NCBI RefSeq assembly: GCF_022758235.1
Contig: NZ_JALEBG010000001.1
Location: 930,001 to 994,000 of the forward strand
DNA: 64,000 bases
Direction of reading: 5' to 3'
Origin: Pontibacter liquoris
GTDB taxonomy: Bacteria; Bacteroidota; Bacteroidia; Cytophagales; Hymenobacteraceae
Below, piece by piece: positions 9,918-17,823 of this stretch. The first letter of the stretch is position 1. Every line of letters begins with the position of its first letter. Under the pieces are notes generated by a model. The model did no database searches. It saw only the letters and a list, made by a program, of their open reading frames with translations, and was not told the origin of the DNA. A program made the position numbers and the translations under genes.

Positions 9918-10106
9918 ATGGCACAGGGAGATAAATCAGCCTACACCGACAAGCAGAAACGGAAGGCAGAACATATTGAAGAAGGCTACGAACACAGAGG
10001 CGTGAGCAAGGAAGAAGCGGAGAAACGCGCCTGGGCCACGGTAAACAAGCAGGATGGCGGCGGTAACAAAAGCGGTTCCGGCAGAGCCAACCACAAGAAA
10101 GATTAA
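9918..10106 (+). CDS. Small hydrophilic protein of the plasmid-stabilization-like family
   Basis: A 62-residue, very charged protein (GDKSAYTDKQKRKAEHIEEG, then GVSKEEAEKRAWATVNKQDG, then a Gly/Lys tail). This pattern recurs in short chromosomal proteins often named plasmid stabilization protein in Proteobacteria and Bacteroidota; the name is historical and the function unknown. A strong ribosome binding site, AGGAGG at 9907-9912, lies five bases before the ATG, which is unusual for this phylum and fixes the start. It is followed by a strong hairpin terminator. Confidence 0.75.
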   Translation: MAQGDKSAYTDKQKRKAEHIEEGYEHRGVSKEEAEKRAWATVNKQDGGGNKSGSGRANHKKD

Positions 10107-10120
10107 AATTTCGTTATCCT

Positions 10121-10168
10121 GAAAAAGAGAAGTCCGGCTACTGTTGCAGCCGGACTTCTCTTTTTTCA
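10121..10168. terminator. Bidirectional rho-independent terminator
   Basis: Arms AGAGAAGTCCGGCT and AGCCGGACTTCTCT form a strong stem with A and T runs on either side. It can end transcription of the 62-residue gene on the plus strand and of the metallo-hydrolase on the minus strand, whose stop codon it touches. Confidence 0.85.
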
Positions 10169-11278
10169 GGGATAATTATTTGTATGGCCATTCGGGTCAT
10201 CGTAGTTCGGGTCAATATCAGGCGGAAGACCAGTAGCAACACGGTTATGCGAGAAGGGCCGGTGCTGTAGCGGCTTTGCCTCCTGCTCGCGAAAAGCCCC
10301 GCTCGCGGCATACCGAGGATGCTTGGCGGCTTTTCGGTTGCGTAGCGCTGCCAGGGCGATGCCGGCCAGCGCTACGGCGCCAGCTACAGCCAGTACTTTG
10401 GGCACTGGGTTACTCACCGGCGGAGGTACCGAAACAACCCCCATTTCATCCGTCACGGCGGGTTCATGCACATACCGGCCATGGTCCGGCACGGCCACCA
10501 TCCAGAAGTCCTGCACCAGCTGGTAGAGTTGCGATTGCAGCTCTTTTCCCCGCATGGGCAAACCGTGGCCGGTAGCGGCTATTTCAGGATTTAAGTCAGC
10601 CAGTAATTCCACAGAATGTTGCGCGGCGCCCCAGTCGGAGGTAAAATACGCCGGCGGGCCATGCACTTTTCGTTTCTGCGAGAGCACAGCGGCCAGCGAT
10701 TCGCCATCACGCGTAATAAAGGCATCACCGGCTACCAGCGTGCGGTCGCTCTCCCTGAAAAAGGAGACGTGCCCGGCCGTATGCCCCGGCGTATGCAGCC
10801 AGCGCCACGAAGGTAAACCCGGTACACTGCCATCCGGAGGCAGCAGTTCCAGGTTATTGCTTACATCGATCGGCTTTTTGGGGTACATAAACGCCATGTA
10901 CGCCATACCGCCTCCGCCCACACTAGCATCGGGCGGCGGGTAATTGGATTTGCCCGTCAGGTAAGGAAACTCCAGCGGGTGCGCATACACCGGAACGCGC
11001 CACTCGGCTGCCAGCTCGCGCAGCGACCCGATATGGTCAAAATGGCCGTGGGTGAGCAGGATGGCCCGGGGCCTGGCATCTTCGCCAAACAGTTCCACCA
11101 CCGCTTTTTTTATCTTTTGCTTATACCCGTAAAGTCCTGCATCCACCAGCACCCAGGAACCATCGGGCTCCGCGATGAAATACAGGTTTACGAATGCGGT
11201 TTTTACGCCCCATACCCCCGGAGCTGCAGGAAAGGACTCCTGGATGGTGGGATGGGATTTTCTTGCAGATGCCTCCAT
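10166..11278 (-). CDS. Metallo-beta-lactamase-fold hydrolase with C-terminal membrane anchor
   Basis: A 370-residue protein. Residues 1-260 form an MBL-fold domain with the metal motif THGHFDH at 76-82, a further His in HTPGHTAGH near 165 and Asp in LVAGDAF near 185; this arrangement is that of glyoxalase-II-like hydrolases binding two metals. Residues about 290-310 (VPKVLAVAGAVALAGIALAA) form one membrane helix, followed by a basic, disordered tail of about 60 residues. No N-terminal signal peptide is seen, so the enzyme domain probably faces the cytosol. The substrate is unknown. The C-terminal anchor is not usual for this family. Confidence 0.85.
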   Translation of the reverse strand: MEASARKSHPTIQESFPAAPGVWGVKTAFVNLYFIAEPDGSWVLVDAGLYGYKQKIKKAVVELFGEDARPRAILLTHGHFDHIGSLRELAAEWRVPVYAHPLEFPYLTGKSNYPPPDASVGGGGMAYMAFMYPKKPIDVSNNLELLPPDGSVPGLPSWRWLHTPGHTAGHVSFFRESDRTLVAGDAFITRDGESLAAVLSQKRKVHGPPAYFTSDWGAAQHSVELLADLNPEIAATGHGLPMRGKELQSQLYQLVQDFWMVAVPDHGRYVHEPAVTDEMGVVSVPPPVSNPVPKVLAVAGAVALAGIALAALRNRKAAKHPRYAASGAFREQEAKPLQHRPFSHNRVATGLPPDIDPNYDDPNGHTNNYP

Positions 11279-11595
11279 ATATGATAAGTTTGTTTAAAAT
11301 TGACATAGCGACTGACAATTTACTACGTGTGTCAGGTAAAAGGGTATAGGCTGTTGCCCGTATACTTGCGGCTGCTGTTGTTATAAGGTAACGTTGCTTT
11401 AGCTACCTGATTATAAGGTACATCATAAATAGCTGGATACAAGCATCCGGCGCCGGGTGCAAGCCACTAAGTATAAAATAAGACTGACGCACCGGCTAAG
11501 GCACAGTTATTGTATACTTACAGAAAGCCCTTAATTTTGGGTCTTGCATTTTCTTTTTGCAGGAATTATTTACCTTTCTGAAAAGTTATTAGAGC
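11279..11595. other. Divergent intergenic region
   Basis: 317 bases between the metallo-hydrolase and a small plus-strand gene. It contains several AAGTATA/TATACTT heptamers and, about 20 bases before the ATG at 11596, TACCTTTC, which differs from the -7 consensus at one base. No gene, hairpin terminator or clear operator was seen. Confidence 0.45.
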
Positions 11596-11856
11596 ATGGT
11601 TAATTTATTTGTACCCCCAAGCTATATGGCCGTGTATGCAAAGTGCGTAGATGCGTCGATGCCCGTGTTTGAGCCGGATGAATGGATTGAGGAAGGCAAG
11701 GTATATTCCGTTAAACACTTCACAGAACCCTTAAACCAGGGAGAAGGGTTTGCGGTAACGATTACCGACGAAGATGGGGTAGAGATCCACCCATCGCCCT
11801 CTCACTGGAGCTTTGCTTCCACCCGCTTTGAGCTGTACACGCTGCATCTTAATTAG
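11596..11856 (+). CDS. Small protein of unknown function (86 aa)
   Basis: An 86-residue soluble protein that I do not recognise. It has a mixed composition with a likely beta-rich core (GKVYSVKHFTEPLNQGEGFA, then VTITDEDGVEIHPSPSHWSF) and no signal peptide. It is probably real because it has normal codon use and is followed 31 bases later by a good terminator. A second small unknown gene follows on the same strand, beyond that terminator. Confidence 0.65.
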   Translation: MVNLFVPPSYMAVYAKCVDASMPVFEPDEWIEEGKVYSVKHFTEPLNQGEGFAVTITDEDGVEIHPSPSHWSFASTRFELYTLHLN

Positions 11857-11887
11857 ACCAAAATCAGGATATTTACGTTAAACCCTT

Positions 11888-11912
11888 AAGGCTGCCCTGC
11901 GCAGCCTTTTTT
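11888..11912 (+). terminator. Rho-independent terminator
   Basis: AAGGCTGC and GCAGCCTT form a short stem with a five-base loop, followed by a run of six T. It ends the 86-residue gene. Confidence 0.75.
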
Positions 11913-11946
11913 CTGATTTGTTGGTTTGTGTTGTTCCTGACGAGAC

Positions 11947-12210
11947 ATGATTAGCGCCGAAGAATTTAATGAGCTTTCCCCGCGCCGCCAGGCAGCGGTC
12001 GTTTTAGAAAAGGGCCATTACCTGCATCACCGCATCCGCGGATGGTGCAAAATCGATCTGTACTGGCTGTTTGATTTCTATGTGGAGTTGTGGTTTCTAT
12101 ACGACCTCAAAAGTATTGGCCTCGTTCGGGCGCTTACCAGCTATGCTGCCCTGGACCCCTACGCCGACACCATCAAGCTGAAGCTACCCATAAACAAGGA
12201 GAGCGACTAA
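11947..12210 (+). CDS. Small protein of unknown function (87 aa)
   Basis: An 87-residue soluble protein. The N-terminus MISAEEFNELSPRRQAAVVL looks helical, and the centre is rich in aromatic residues (WCKIDLYWLFDFYVELWFLY). No family is recognised and no catalytic motif is visible. It starts 34 bases after the terminator of the previous gene, so it may have its own promoter in that gap, although I cannot identify one. Confidence 0.6.
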   Translation: MISAEEFNELSPRRQAAVVLEKGHYLHHRIRGWCKIDLYWLFDFYVELWFLYDLKSIGLVRALTSYAALDPYADTIKLKLPINKESD

Positions 12211-12622
12211 GCCCGCCTGCAAGCTTTTAAAACCCTGTTATATACGCTTCATTGCCGCGAACACTGCGTGCCACATATCCTGTGCGCAAATATGTCTTAT
12301 ACTTTGCCCTATGCCAAGTCTTTACCTTTAGTCATTTCTTTTTGCTCCTTCTTTTTAATGGCTGGTAAACAATAAGATTGAAACCGTTTTCCCTGCCGCG
12401 ACGCAGCGAAAGTTTCTCTGCAGGACAGTTGCCTACATCCGGTGCTTGCCTGAAACTAGGTATTTTATACTTGTTGTTGCGGCAATAGGGCAGGAAAAAT
12501 AGCTGGCCGGTTCACGCTCAAAAGGACTCCACTTACATACAGCATGTTACGAAAGAAAATTGTATTATTGGTCTATCTTTAGAAGATCCCTGGTTTATAC
12601 CTTTTTCTTTAAAATCACGCTG
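12211..12622. other. Intergenic region before the polysaccharide deacetylase
   Basis: About 410 bases with no gene. It contains two TATACTT heptamers (about 12300 and 12465) and a TATCTTTA sequence at 12574-12581, one mismatch from the -7 box, that may drive the deacetylase gene. No hairpin or repeat stands out. Confidence 0.4.
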
Positions 12623-13411
12623 ATGCGCTTTAAGAGAATTCTGCCGTTTCTGCTCTGCTTGTATAGTATAAGTGTAAGTGCCCAAAGCTGGCATAAAAAG
12701 AAATGTGCTGTGGTGCTGACTTACGATGACGCCCTGAACGTGCACCTGGATAAGGTGGTGCCGGCGCTGGATTCGCTGCAGTTGAAGGGCACCTTTTTCC
12801 TCATCGGCTCTTCGCAGGCCTTTACCCATCGCCTGGACGAGTGGAAAAAGGTAGCAGCCAACAAGCATGAACTGGCCAACCATTCGCTGTTTCACCCCTG
12901 TAACGGCAGCCTGCCGGGCCGAAGCTTTGTAACTTCGGATTATGACCTGGCCACCTATTCTGTTCGCCGAATGACAGATGAGATAAAAGCCACCAATGTA
13001 CTGCTGCATGCCGTTGATGGTAAAACCGAGCGGACGTATGCCTATCCCTGCGGCGATCTGACCATAAATGGCATGCCTTATCTCGATCCGGTAAAAGGAG
13101 AATTTGTGGCTGCCCGTGGCGTGCAGGGGCAAATGGTGCAAAAGGACAAGGCAAATCGCTATAATATCGGCAGTTATATGATCAACGGGCAGTCGGGCGA
13201 CGAGCTCATTGCGCTGGTAAAGCAGGCCATGAAAACAAACACCATGGTGGTGTTCCTTTTTCATGGCGTTGGCGGCGAGCACTCCCTAAATGTGTCACTG
13301 GAAGCCCATAGCAAGCTGTTGCATTTCCTCAAAGCACATGAAAAGGAGATCTGGAATACGACCTTCCTGGATGCTGCCAAGTATATGAATACAACCCAGG
13401 CAGGCAAATAG
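12623..13411 (+). CDS. Secreted polysaccharide deacetylase family protein
   Basis: A 262-residue protein with a signal peptide (MRFKRILPFLLCLYSISVSA, cleavage near AQS), so periplasmic or surface-located. The NodB-type fold is shown by VVLTYDDALNVHLDKV (Thr-Tyr-Asp-Asp, catalytic base and metal Asp) and by ELANHSLFHPC with the H-S/T-x-x-x-H metal motif in which the two His are present. Family members remove acetyl groups from chitin, peptidoglycan or other glycans using zinc; the substrate is unknown. I chose the ATG at 12623 because the frame upstream begins only with TTG and lacks a plausible signal peptide. Confidence 0.87.
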   Translation: MRFKRILPFLLCLYSISVSAQSWHKKKCAVVLTYDDALNVHLDKVVPALDSLQLKGTFFLIGSSQAFTHRLDEWKKVAANKHELANHSLFHPCNGSLPGRSFVTSDYDLATYSVRRMTDEIKATNVLLHAVDGKTERTYAYPCGDLTINGMPYLDPVKGEFVAARGVQGQMVQKDKANRYNIGSYMINGQSGDELIALVKQAMKTNTMVVFLFHGVGGEHSLNVSLEAHSKLLHFLKAHEKEIWNTTFLDAAKYMNTTQAGK

Positions 13412-13602
13412 CAAACCCCTGGCTTAACTGCTATAGCAAAGTATAATTATCTTGTAAAAGAAAAGGCGCAGCGCGTGGATGCTACGCATCTTCATTCCAC
13501 TGTCGTCGTAAGCGCTACTTTTATTCCGGGCGTGGCCGAACTCCGAGGCTGGAAGGAGAAGAATCCCGCAGCTAAAATTCCGCTCTATCGTACAAAATTC
13601 CA

Positions 13603-13610
13603 TACTTTTG
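13603..13610 (+). promoter_or_regulatory. TAnnTTTG (-7) box abutting pepE start
   Basis: TACTTTTG is a perfect -7 consensus and ends four bases before the pepE ATG at 13615, suggesting a leaderless mRNA. No good -33 TTG is found. Confidence 0.35.
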
Positions 13611-13614
13611 AGGT

Positions 13615-14334
13615 ATGAGCAGAGATCTACTATTAATCAGCACCTCTACCACACATGGCACGGGCTACCTGGAGCATGCCCAAGAGGAGATACAGCACTT
13701 ACTAAAGGGCAAGCGCAGCCTTTTGTTTATACCCTACGCCCGCCCCGGGGGCATCTCGCACACGGATTATACCGCTAAAGTGCAGGAGGCGTTTGCACCC
13801 TGGGAGATCACTGTAACAGGTGTGCACACGTATGATGATCCGGTAAAAGCAGTGAACGAGGCCGAGGCGGTGTTTATAGGTGGCGGCAATACCTTCGTGC
13901 TCCTGCGCCAGCTATACGCCAACAAACTGGTGCAGCCCCTGCAGCAGCGTGCAGGCAAGGGGATGCCCTATATGGGCACCAGCGCCGGCACCAACGTGGC
14001 CGGCAAAACTATTGGCACCACCAACGACATGCCGGTGGTACACGTCAAGACTTTTGATGCGCTGCAACTGGTGCCTTTCAATATCAACCCCCACTACCTG
14101 GACCCGGAGCCCGACTCCACGCACATGGGCGAAACCCGTGAAACCCGGATCGCGGAATTTCATCAGCACAACCGCCAGCCGGTCGTGGGCCTGCGCGAAG
14201 GCAGCATGCTGCGGATTAAGGGCGATAAAATAGCGCTGCTGGGGCCGCTACCCGCTCGTATTTTCCTGCAGGGCCAGAAGCCGCTGGAGTTTATGCCCGG
14301 CGACGATATCGGCTTTTTGCTGGATGCGGTCTAA
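13615..14334 (+). CDS. pepE: Dipeptidase E (peptidase S51)
   Basis: Cytosolic serine peptidase that cleaves Asp-X dipeptides. The 239 residues include FIGGGNTFVLLRQL (oxyanion region, residues 88-101), the nucleophile elbow GTSAGTNVAG with Ser123 and the catalytic His160 in FNINPHYLDPEP. These positions match the Ser120/His157 pair of the E. coli enzyme. The length matches the family. The downstream DUF885 gene begins after 37 bases and may be cotranscribed. Confidence 0.95.
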   Translation: MSRDLLLISTSTTHGTGYLEHAQEEIQHLLKGKRSLLFIPYARPGGISHTDYTAKVQEAFAPWEITVTGVHTYDDPVKAVNEAEAVFIGGGNTFVLLRQLYANKLVQPLQQRAGKGMPYMGTSAGTNVAGKTIGTTNDMPVVHVKTFDALQLVPFNINPHYLDPEPDSTHMGETRETRIAEFHQHNRQPVVGLREGSMLRIKGDKIALLGPLPARIFLQGQKPLEFMPGDDIGFLLDAV

Positions 14335-14371
14335 GCAGGCTGGTCGCTCCTTTTTAATTTCAAAAATACTT

Positions 14372-16180
14372 ATGAAAAATATTCCGCTGGCTTTATATAC
14401 TTCCCTGGCGCTGGGCGCTGCAAGTGCCTGGGGCTGTACCCGCACCACGGAGCCCTCTGAAAGCATCGCCATTGTGTTACAGGACGAAAACCTCGAAACG
14501 CTTTTCCGGAATTACTTTGAAGACCGCCTGAAGCTGTTTCCGCTGGAAGCTACTGCCATTGCCGATAACCGCTACAACGACAAGCTGCCAAACGACATCA
14601 GCCAGGCCTACAAACAGCAGGTGCGTGATTTTTACCGCAACTACCTCAACCAGATCAACAAAATAGACCGGCAGGTGCTAAATGAGCAGCAGCGCACCAG
14701 CTACGATATTTTTAAGTATGAGATGAAAATGGCGCTGGAGGGGCTTGACCAACCTACCGAGCTGCTGCCGCTGAACCAGTTCTGGGGGCTGCCCATCACC
14801 ATGGGGCAGCTGGGGTCCGGTGCCGGGAATCAGCCCTTTAAAACACCCCGGGATTACCGCAACTTTCTGGGCCGCATCCAGGCCTTTCAGGTATGGGGCG
14901 ATACGGCGGTGGCCAACATGCGCCGCGGTATGGCAGCCGGCATTGTGCTACCCCGCGCCCTGACGCTGAAAGTACTGCCGCAGCTGCAGGCCATGGTGGT
15001 GGACGACCCGACCAAGATCATTTTCTGGGAGCCCATCAAACATATGCCGGCAAGCTTTACCGCGCAGCAAAAAGACAGCCTCACGCGGGCCTATACTATT
15101 GCTATTAAAGAGCAGGTGATCCCGACCTACCGCAAGCTGCACGACTTTATGCTGTACGAATACCTGCCCAAGAGCCGCACAACTTCGGGTATCAGCAGCG
15201 TTCCCGGCGGGGAGGCCTATTACCAATACCTGGTGCGCTACTGGACCACGACCAACATAACGCCGGACGAGATCTATGAAACCGGACTGAAGGAAGTGGC
15301 CCGCATCCGGGCCGAGATGGAGCAGGTAAAACAGCAGGTCGGTTTCAAGGGCGATCTGAAAGCCTTTTTTAAGTATGTGAACACCGATCCGCAGTTTATG
15401 CCTTTCAAAAAGCCGGCCGATGTACTAGCTGCCTTTGAACAGATACACCAACGGGAGCAGCCGCAGCTGAACAAGCTATTCGGTCTTCAGCCCCGGTCAA
15501 AGTTCGAGATCCGGCAAACGGAGGCTTTCCGGGCCGCATCGGCCAGCGCCGAGTATAGCCCGCCGGCACCGGACGGCTCCCGGCCCGGCATTTTTTACGT
15601 GCCCATTCTGGATGCCACCAAGTATAACAAAGTAGGCATGGAGGCGCTGTTTTTGCATGAAGCCATTCCAGGTCATCATTACCAGATCTCGCTGCAGCAG
15701 GAGCAGGAAGGGCTGCCGCAGTTCCGGCAATATGCCTGGTACGGTGCGTTTGGCGAAGGCTGGGCCCTGTATTCCGAAAGTCTGGGCAAAGAGCTGGGCC
15801 TGTATACCGACCCTTACCAGTATTTTGGCCGGTTGGGCGAAGAGATGCACCGCGCCATCCGGCTGGTAGTGGATGTGGGCATCCATACCAAAGGCTGGTC
15901 GCGGGAGCGCGCTATCCAGTACTCGCTGGATAATGAGCTGACCAGCGAAGAAGCCGCCACCGCCGAGATCGAACGCTACATGGCCATTCCGGGGCAGGCG
16001 CTTTCCTACAAAATAGGGGAGTTGAAGTTCAAGGAACTTCGCCAGCGGGCACAGCAGGAGCTGGGCGATAAATTCAGCATCAGCGCCTTCCACGACGAAA
16101 TTCTGAAAGGCGGTGTCATGCCTTTGGAAGTGCTGGAACGCCGCATGGATGAGTGGATCATGCAGCAAAAGAAATTCTGA
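14372..16180 (+). CDS. DUF885-family zinc metalloprotease-like lipoprotein
   Basis: A 602-residue protein with a lipoprotein-like signal (KNIPLALYTSLALGAASAWG then Cys), probably periplasmic. The DUF885 core covers nearly all of the chain; the metal-binding site is LFLHEAIPGHHYQ near residue 429, an HExxxxH-type motif, with further conserved Gly-Trp-Ala-Leu-Tyr-Ser-Glu downstream (EGWALYSESLGKE) that supplies the third ligand. The family is related to thermolysin-like peptidases, but most members are uncharacterised. The ATG at 14372 is chosen because the signal peptide begins there. A strong terminator follows. Confidence 0.88.
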   Translation: MKNIPLALYTSLALGAASAWGCTRTTEPSESIAIVLQDENLETLFRNYFEDRLKLFPLEATAIADNRYNDKLPNDISQAYKQQVRDFYRNYLNQINKIDRQVLNEQQRTSYDIFKYEMKMALEGLDQPTELLPLNQFWGLPITMGQLGSGAGNQPFKTPRDYRNFLGRIQAFQVWGDTAVANMRRGMAAGIVLPRALTLKVLPQLQAMVVDDPTKIIFWEPIKHMPASFTAQQKDSLTRAYTIAIKEQVIPTYRKLHDFMLYEYLPKSRTTSGISSVPGGEAYYQYLVRYWTTTNITPDEIYETGLKEVARIRAEMEQVKQQVGFKGDLKAFFKYVNTDPQFMPFKKPADVLAAFEQIHQREQPQLNKLFGLQPRSKFEIRQTEAFRAASASAEYSPPAPDGSRPGIFYVPILDATKYNKVGMEALFLHEAIPGHHYQISLQQEQEGLPQFRQYAWYGAFGEGWALYSESLGKELGLYTDPYQYFGRLGEEMHRAIRLVVDVGIHTKGWSRERAIQYSLDNELTSEEAATAEIERYMAIPGQALSYKIGELKFKELRQRAQQELGDKFSISAFHDEILKGGVMPLEVLERRMDEWIMQQKKF

Positions 16181-16193
16181 CCTACAAGAAAGA

Positions 16194-16222
16194 GGCCCTG
16201 CCGCAAAACGGCAGGGCCTTTT
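16194..16222 (+). terminator. Rho-independent terminator
   Basis: GGCCCTGCCG and CGGCAGGGCC form a perfect ten-base stem with a CAAAA loop, followed by TTTT, just after the DUF885 gene. Confidence 0.85.
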
Positions 16223-16250
16223 AGTTCTTCAACATTTAGCCAAAATGTGT

Positions 16251-16706
16251 TTATGGATTATTACGCGCGTTTTTATCGTCGAGGCGTTTGAGCAGCAGCT
16301 TTGTAAATTCGTGTTCGCTGCGGTAAAGCTGCAGCAGCTGCCGCGAAGAAATCACTTTCTGAAACCTGGCGGCATACTCCTTTTCCAAATTCAGCACTTT
16401 CTGGTCCCGCTCAAACTTGCTATCCAGCGTAGCCTGTATTTCCTGGTCGTTCATCTCGTCCGGATCCGCCCTCTTTATCGATCGGGAGGAAGCATAAATG
16501 TCGTGGCGCCGGGCCTCATACTCGTTGTAAAGGGGCCAGAACTTCTGCGATTGCTCCGGCGTGAGGTGCATCTTGTCGGTCAGATAAGCCGTTTTGGCCG
16601 CCTGTATATGTTCTTTCCGCTCTCTTTCCTGGGCGGATTGCGCGAAGGCGGCGCTGCTTGCCAGGGTGAACAGGAGCAGCAACAGCAGGGTTTGCAGGTG
16701 TTTCAT
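16251..16706 (-). CDS. CpxP/Spy-like periplasmic protein linked to an ECF sigma operon
   Basis: A 151-residue protein with a clear signal peptide (KHLQTLLLLLLFTLASSAAF, cleavage after AFA). The mature part is almost all helix and strongly charged, with HLTPEQSQKFWPLYNEYEARR, the LTxxQ-like segment typical of Spy/CpxP-type periplasmic sensors and chaperones in Bacteroidota. It is the last gene of a three-gene operon with an ECF sigma factor and a membrane protein and starts six bases after that protein. A role in sensing envelope stress is inferred from position and fold. Confidence 0.75.
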   Translation of the reverse strand: MKHLQTLLLLLLFTLASSAAFAQSAQERERKEHIQAAKTAYLTDKMHLTPEQSQKFWPLYNEYEARRHDIYASSRSIKRADPDEMNDQEIQATLDSKFERDQKVLNLEKEYAARFQKVISSRQLLQLYRSEHEFTKLLLKRLDDKNARNNP

Positions 16707-16712
16707 GGTATG

Positions 16713-17162
16713 TTAAAAATCTTGGTCTTCGATGGGGTGGTATTCGAGCTCTTCAGCCGCTGCTTTGGAGCTTACATTCAGGAAATCAGCCGTTAAATCC
16801 TGGTCCGACAGCGAAGTTAATTCTGCCAGGTCTGCTGTTTCCAGCGGCGTGTTGGTATCGGTCAGGTAATCCACGATCTCTACTTCGGCCAAAGCTGCGA
16901 AACGGATAGGAGGTGCAGCAGATCGGGCAGGCATATTGAGGAAGTATACGCACGCAAAAACCAGCAGCAACAGGAGCGGGGCCACAGCTACCCGCAGCGG
17001 GCGCCAGAGGCCTTGCTGCCACCAGGCAGCCTGCGGCACCCCGGCTGCAGCCGTACGTGCCATAATGCGGGTTGGCAGTTGCTCGAAGTAATGCTCCGGC
17101 ACCTGGTGCAGGTGGCGCTTCGGAATGTCGTGCAGCTTTATGTGTTTCCCCTTGTTTTCCAT
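16713..17162 (-). CDS. Single-pass membrane protein, probable anti-sigma factor
   Basis: A 149-residue protein with a basic, His-rich N-terminal domain (about 1-65), one membrane helix (VAVAPLLLLLVFACVYFLNM, about residues 77-96) and an acidic periplasmic tail. It lies between an ECF sigma factor (36 bases upstream) and a CpxP-like protein (six bases downstream), which is the place of an anti-sigma factor. I do not see the classic ZAS zinc motif, so the role rests on context and topology. The ATG at 17162 is preferred over an upstream in-frame codon because of the operon spacing. Confidence 0.65.
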   Translation of the reverse strand: MENKGKHIKLHDIPKRHLHQVPEHYFEQLPTRIMARTAAAGVPQAAWWQQGLWRPLRVAVAPLLLLLVFACVYFLNMPARSAAPPIRFAALAEVEIVDYLTDTNTPLETADLAELTSLSDQDLTADFLNVSSKAAAEELEYHPIEDQDF

Positions 17163-17198
17163 TTTCTTACCAGTTAGATGCCGATATACTGTCAAGGT

Positions 17199-17738
17199 TT
17201 AATCCTGTTGTATATATTCTTCTATTTTTTTTACAGCGATATGATAAGAGGCCTTTAACGCACCCACAGACGTGCCCAGTATCTCGGAAATCTCCTCATA
17301 CTTGAGCTCATCAAAATATTTCATGTTAAAGACCAGGCGCTGCTTGTCGGGCAAGCGCAGAATCGCTTTTTGTAGCTTGAGCTGAATCTCGTCACCGGCA
17401 AGCTCCGGCGATGCTTCCACTTTCTGGATGAGCTCGGCCGTTACATCGTGCAGGGGCAGGAAAAATTTTCTTTTTTTACTCGACAGAAAGGTCAGGCACT
17501 CGTTGGTGGCGATGCGGTAAAGCCAGGTATACAGCTTGGCATCCTGGCGGAAGGTCTCCAGGTTCTTCCATACTTTGATAAAGACTTCCTGGGTCAGGTC
17601 GTCGGCATCTTCATGGTCGATCACCATCTTGCGGATGTGCCAGTATACTTTCTGCTGGTACTTCCGGACAAGCTGGTTAAAAGCCAGGTTGCGGCTTTCG
17701 GGGTGGGCGAATTTGGCTAAAAGCTCTTTGTCTTCCAA
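17199..17738 (-). CDS. ECF-family RNA polymerase sigma factor (TTG start)
   Basis: A 179-residue sigma-70 factor of the extracytoplasmic-function class. Region 2 covers about 20-95 (NQLVRKYQQKVYWHIRKM, DADDLTQEVFIKVWKNL) and region 4 about 120-175 (LPDKQRLVFNMKYFDELKYE, EISEILGTSVGALKASYHIA). It should direct RNA polymerase to stress-type promoters and be held by the membrane protein encoded next. The only start in reach is TTG (LEDKELL, where relatives have MEDKELL); an in-frame stop lies two codons upstream. That TTG is six bases from a palindromic repeat, which may have replaced the native upstream sequence. Confidence 0.93.
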   Translation of the reverse strand: MEDKELLAKFAHPESRNLAFNQLVRKYQQKVYWHIRKMVIDHEDADDLTQEVFIKVWKNLETFRQDAKLYTWLYRIATNECLTFLSSKKRKFFLPLHDVTAELIQKVEASPELAGDEIQLKLQKAILRLPDKQRLVFNMKYFDELKYEEISEILGTSVGALKASYHIAVKKIEEYIQQD

Positions 17739-17743
17739 AAGGT

Positions 17744-17823
17744 GTTATTCGTTGCTCGTTACTCGTTGGTCGGAATAATTCGCTCTCCGGCTAACGAATA
17801 ACGAACAACTAGCAACGAATAAT
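17744..17823. repeat. Imperfect inverted repeat with TTATTCGTT core
   Basis: The arm TTATTCGTTGCTCGTT (from 17745) is mirrored by AACGAACAACTAGCAACGAATAA (ending 17823). The core TTATTCGTT/AACGAATAA is shared with the hairpin at 20190-20226. It fills the gap between the sigma factor and the transketolase C-half. Probably a REP-like intergenic element. Confidence 0.7.
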
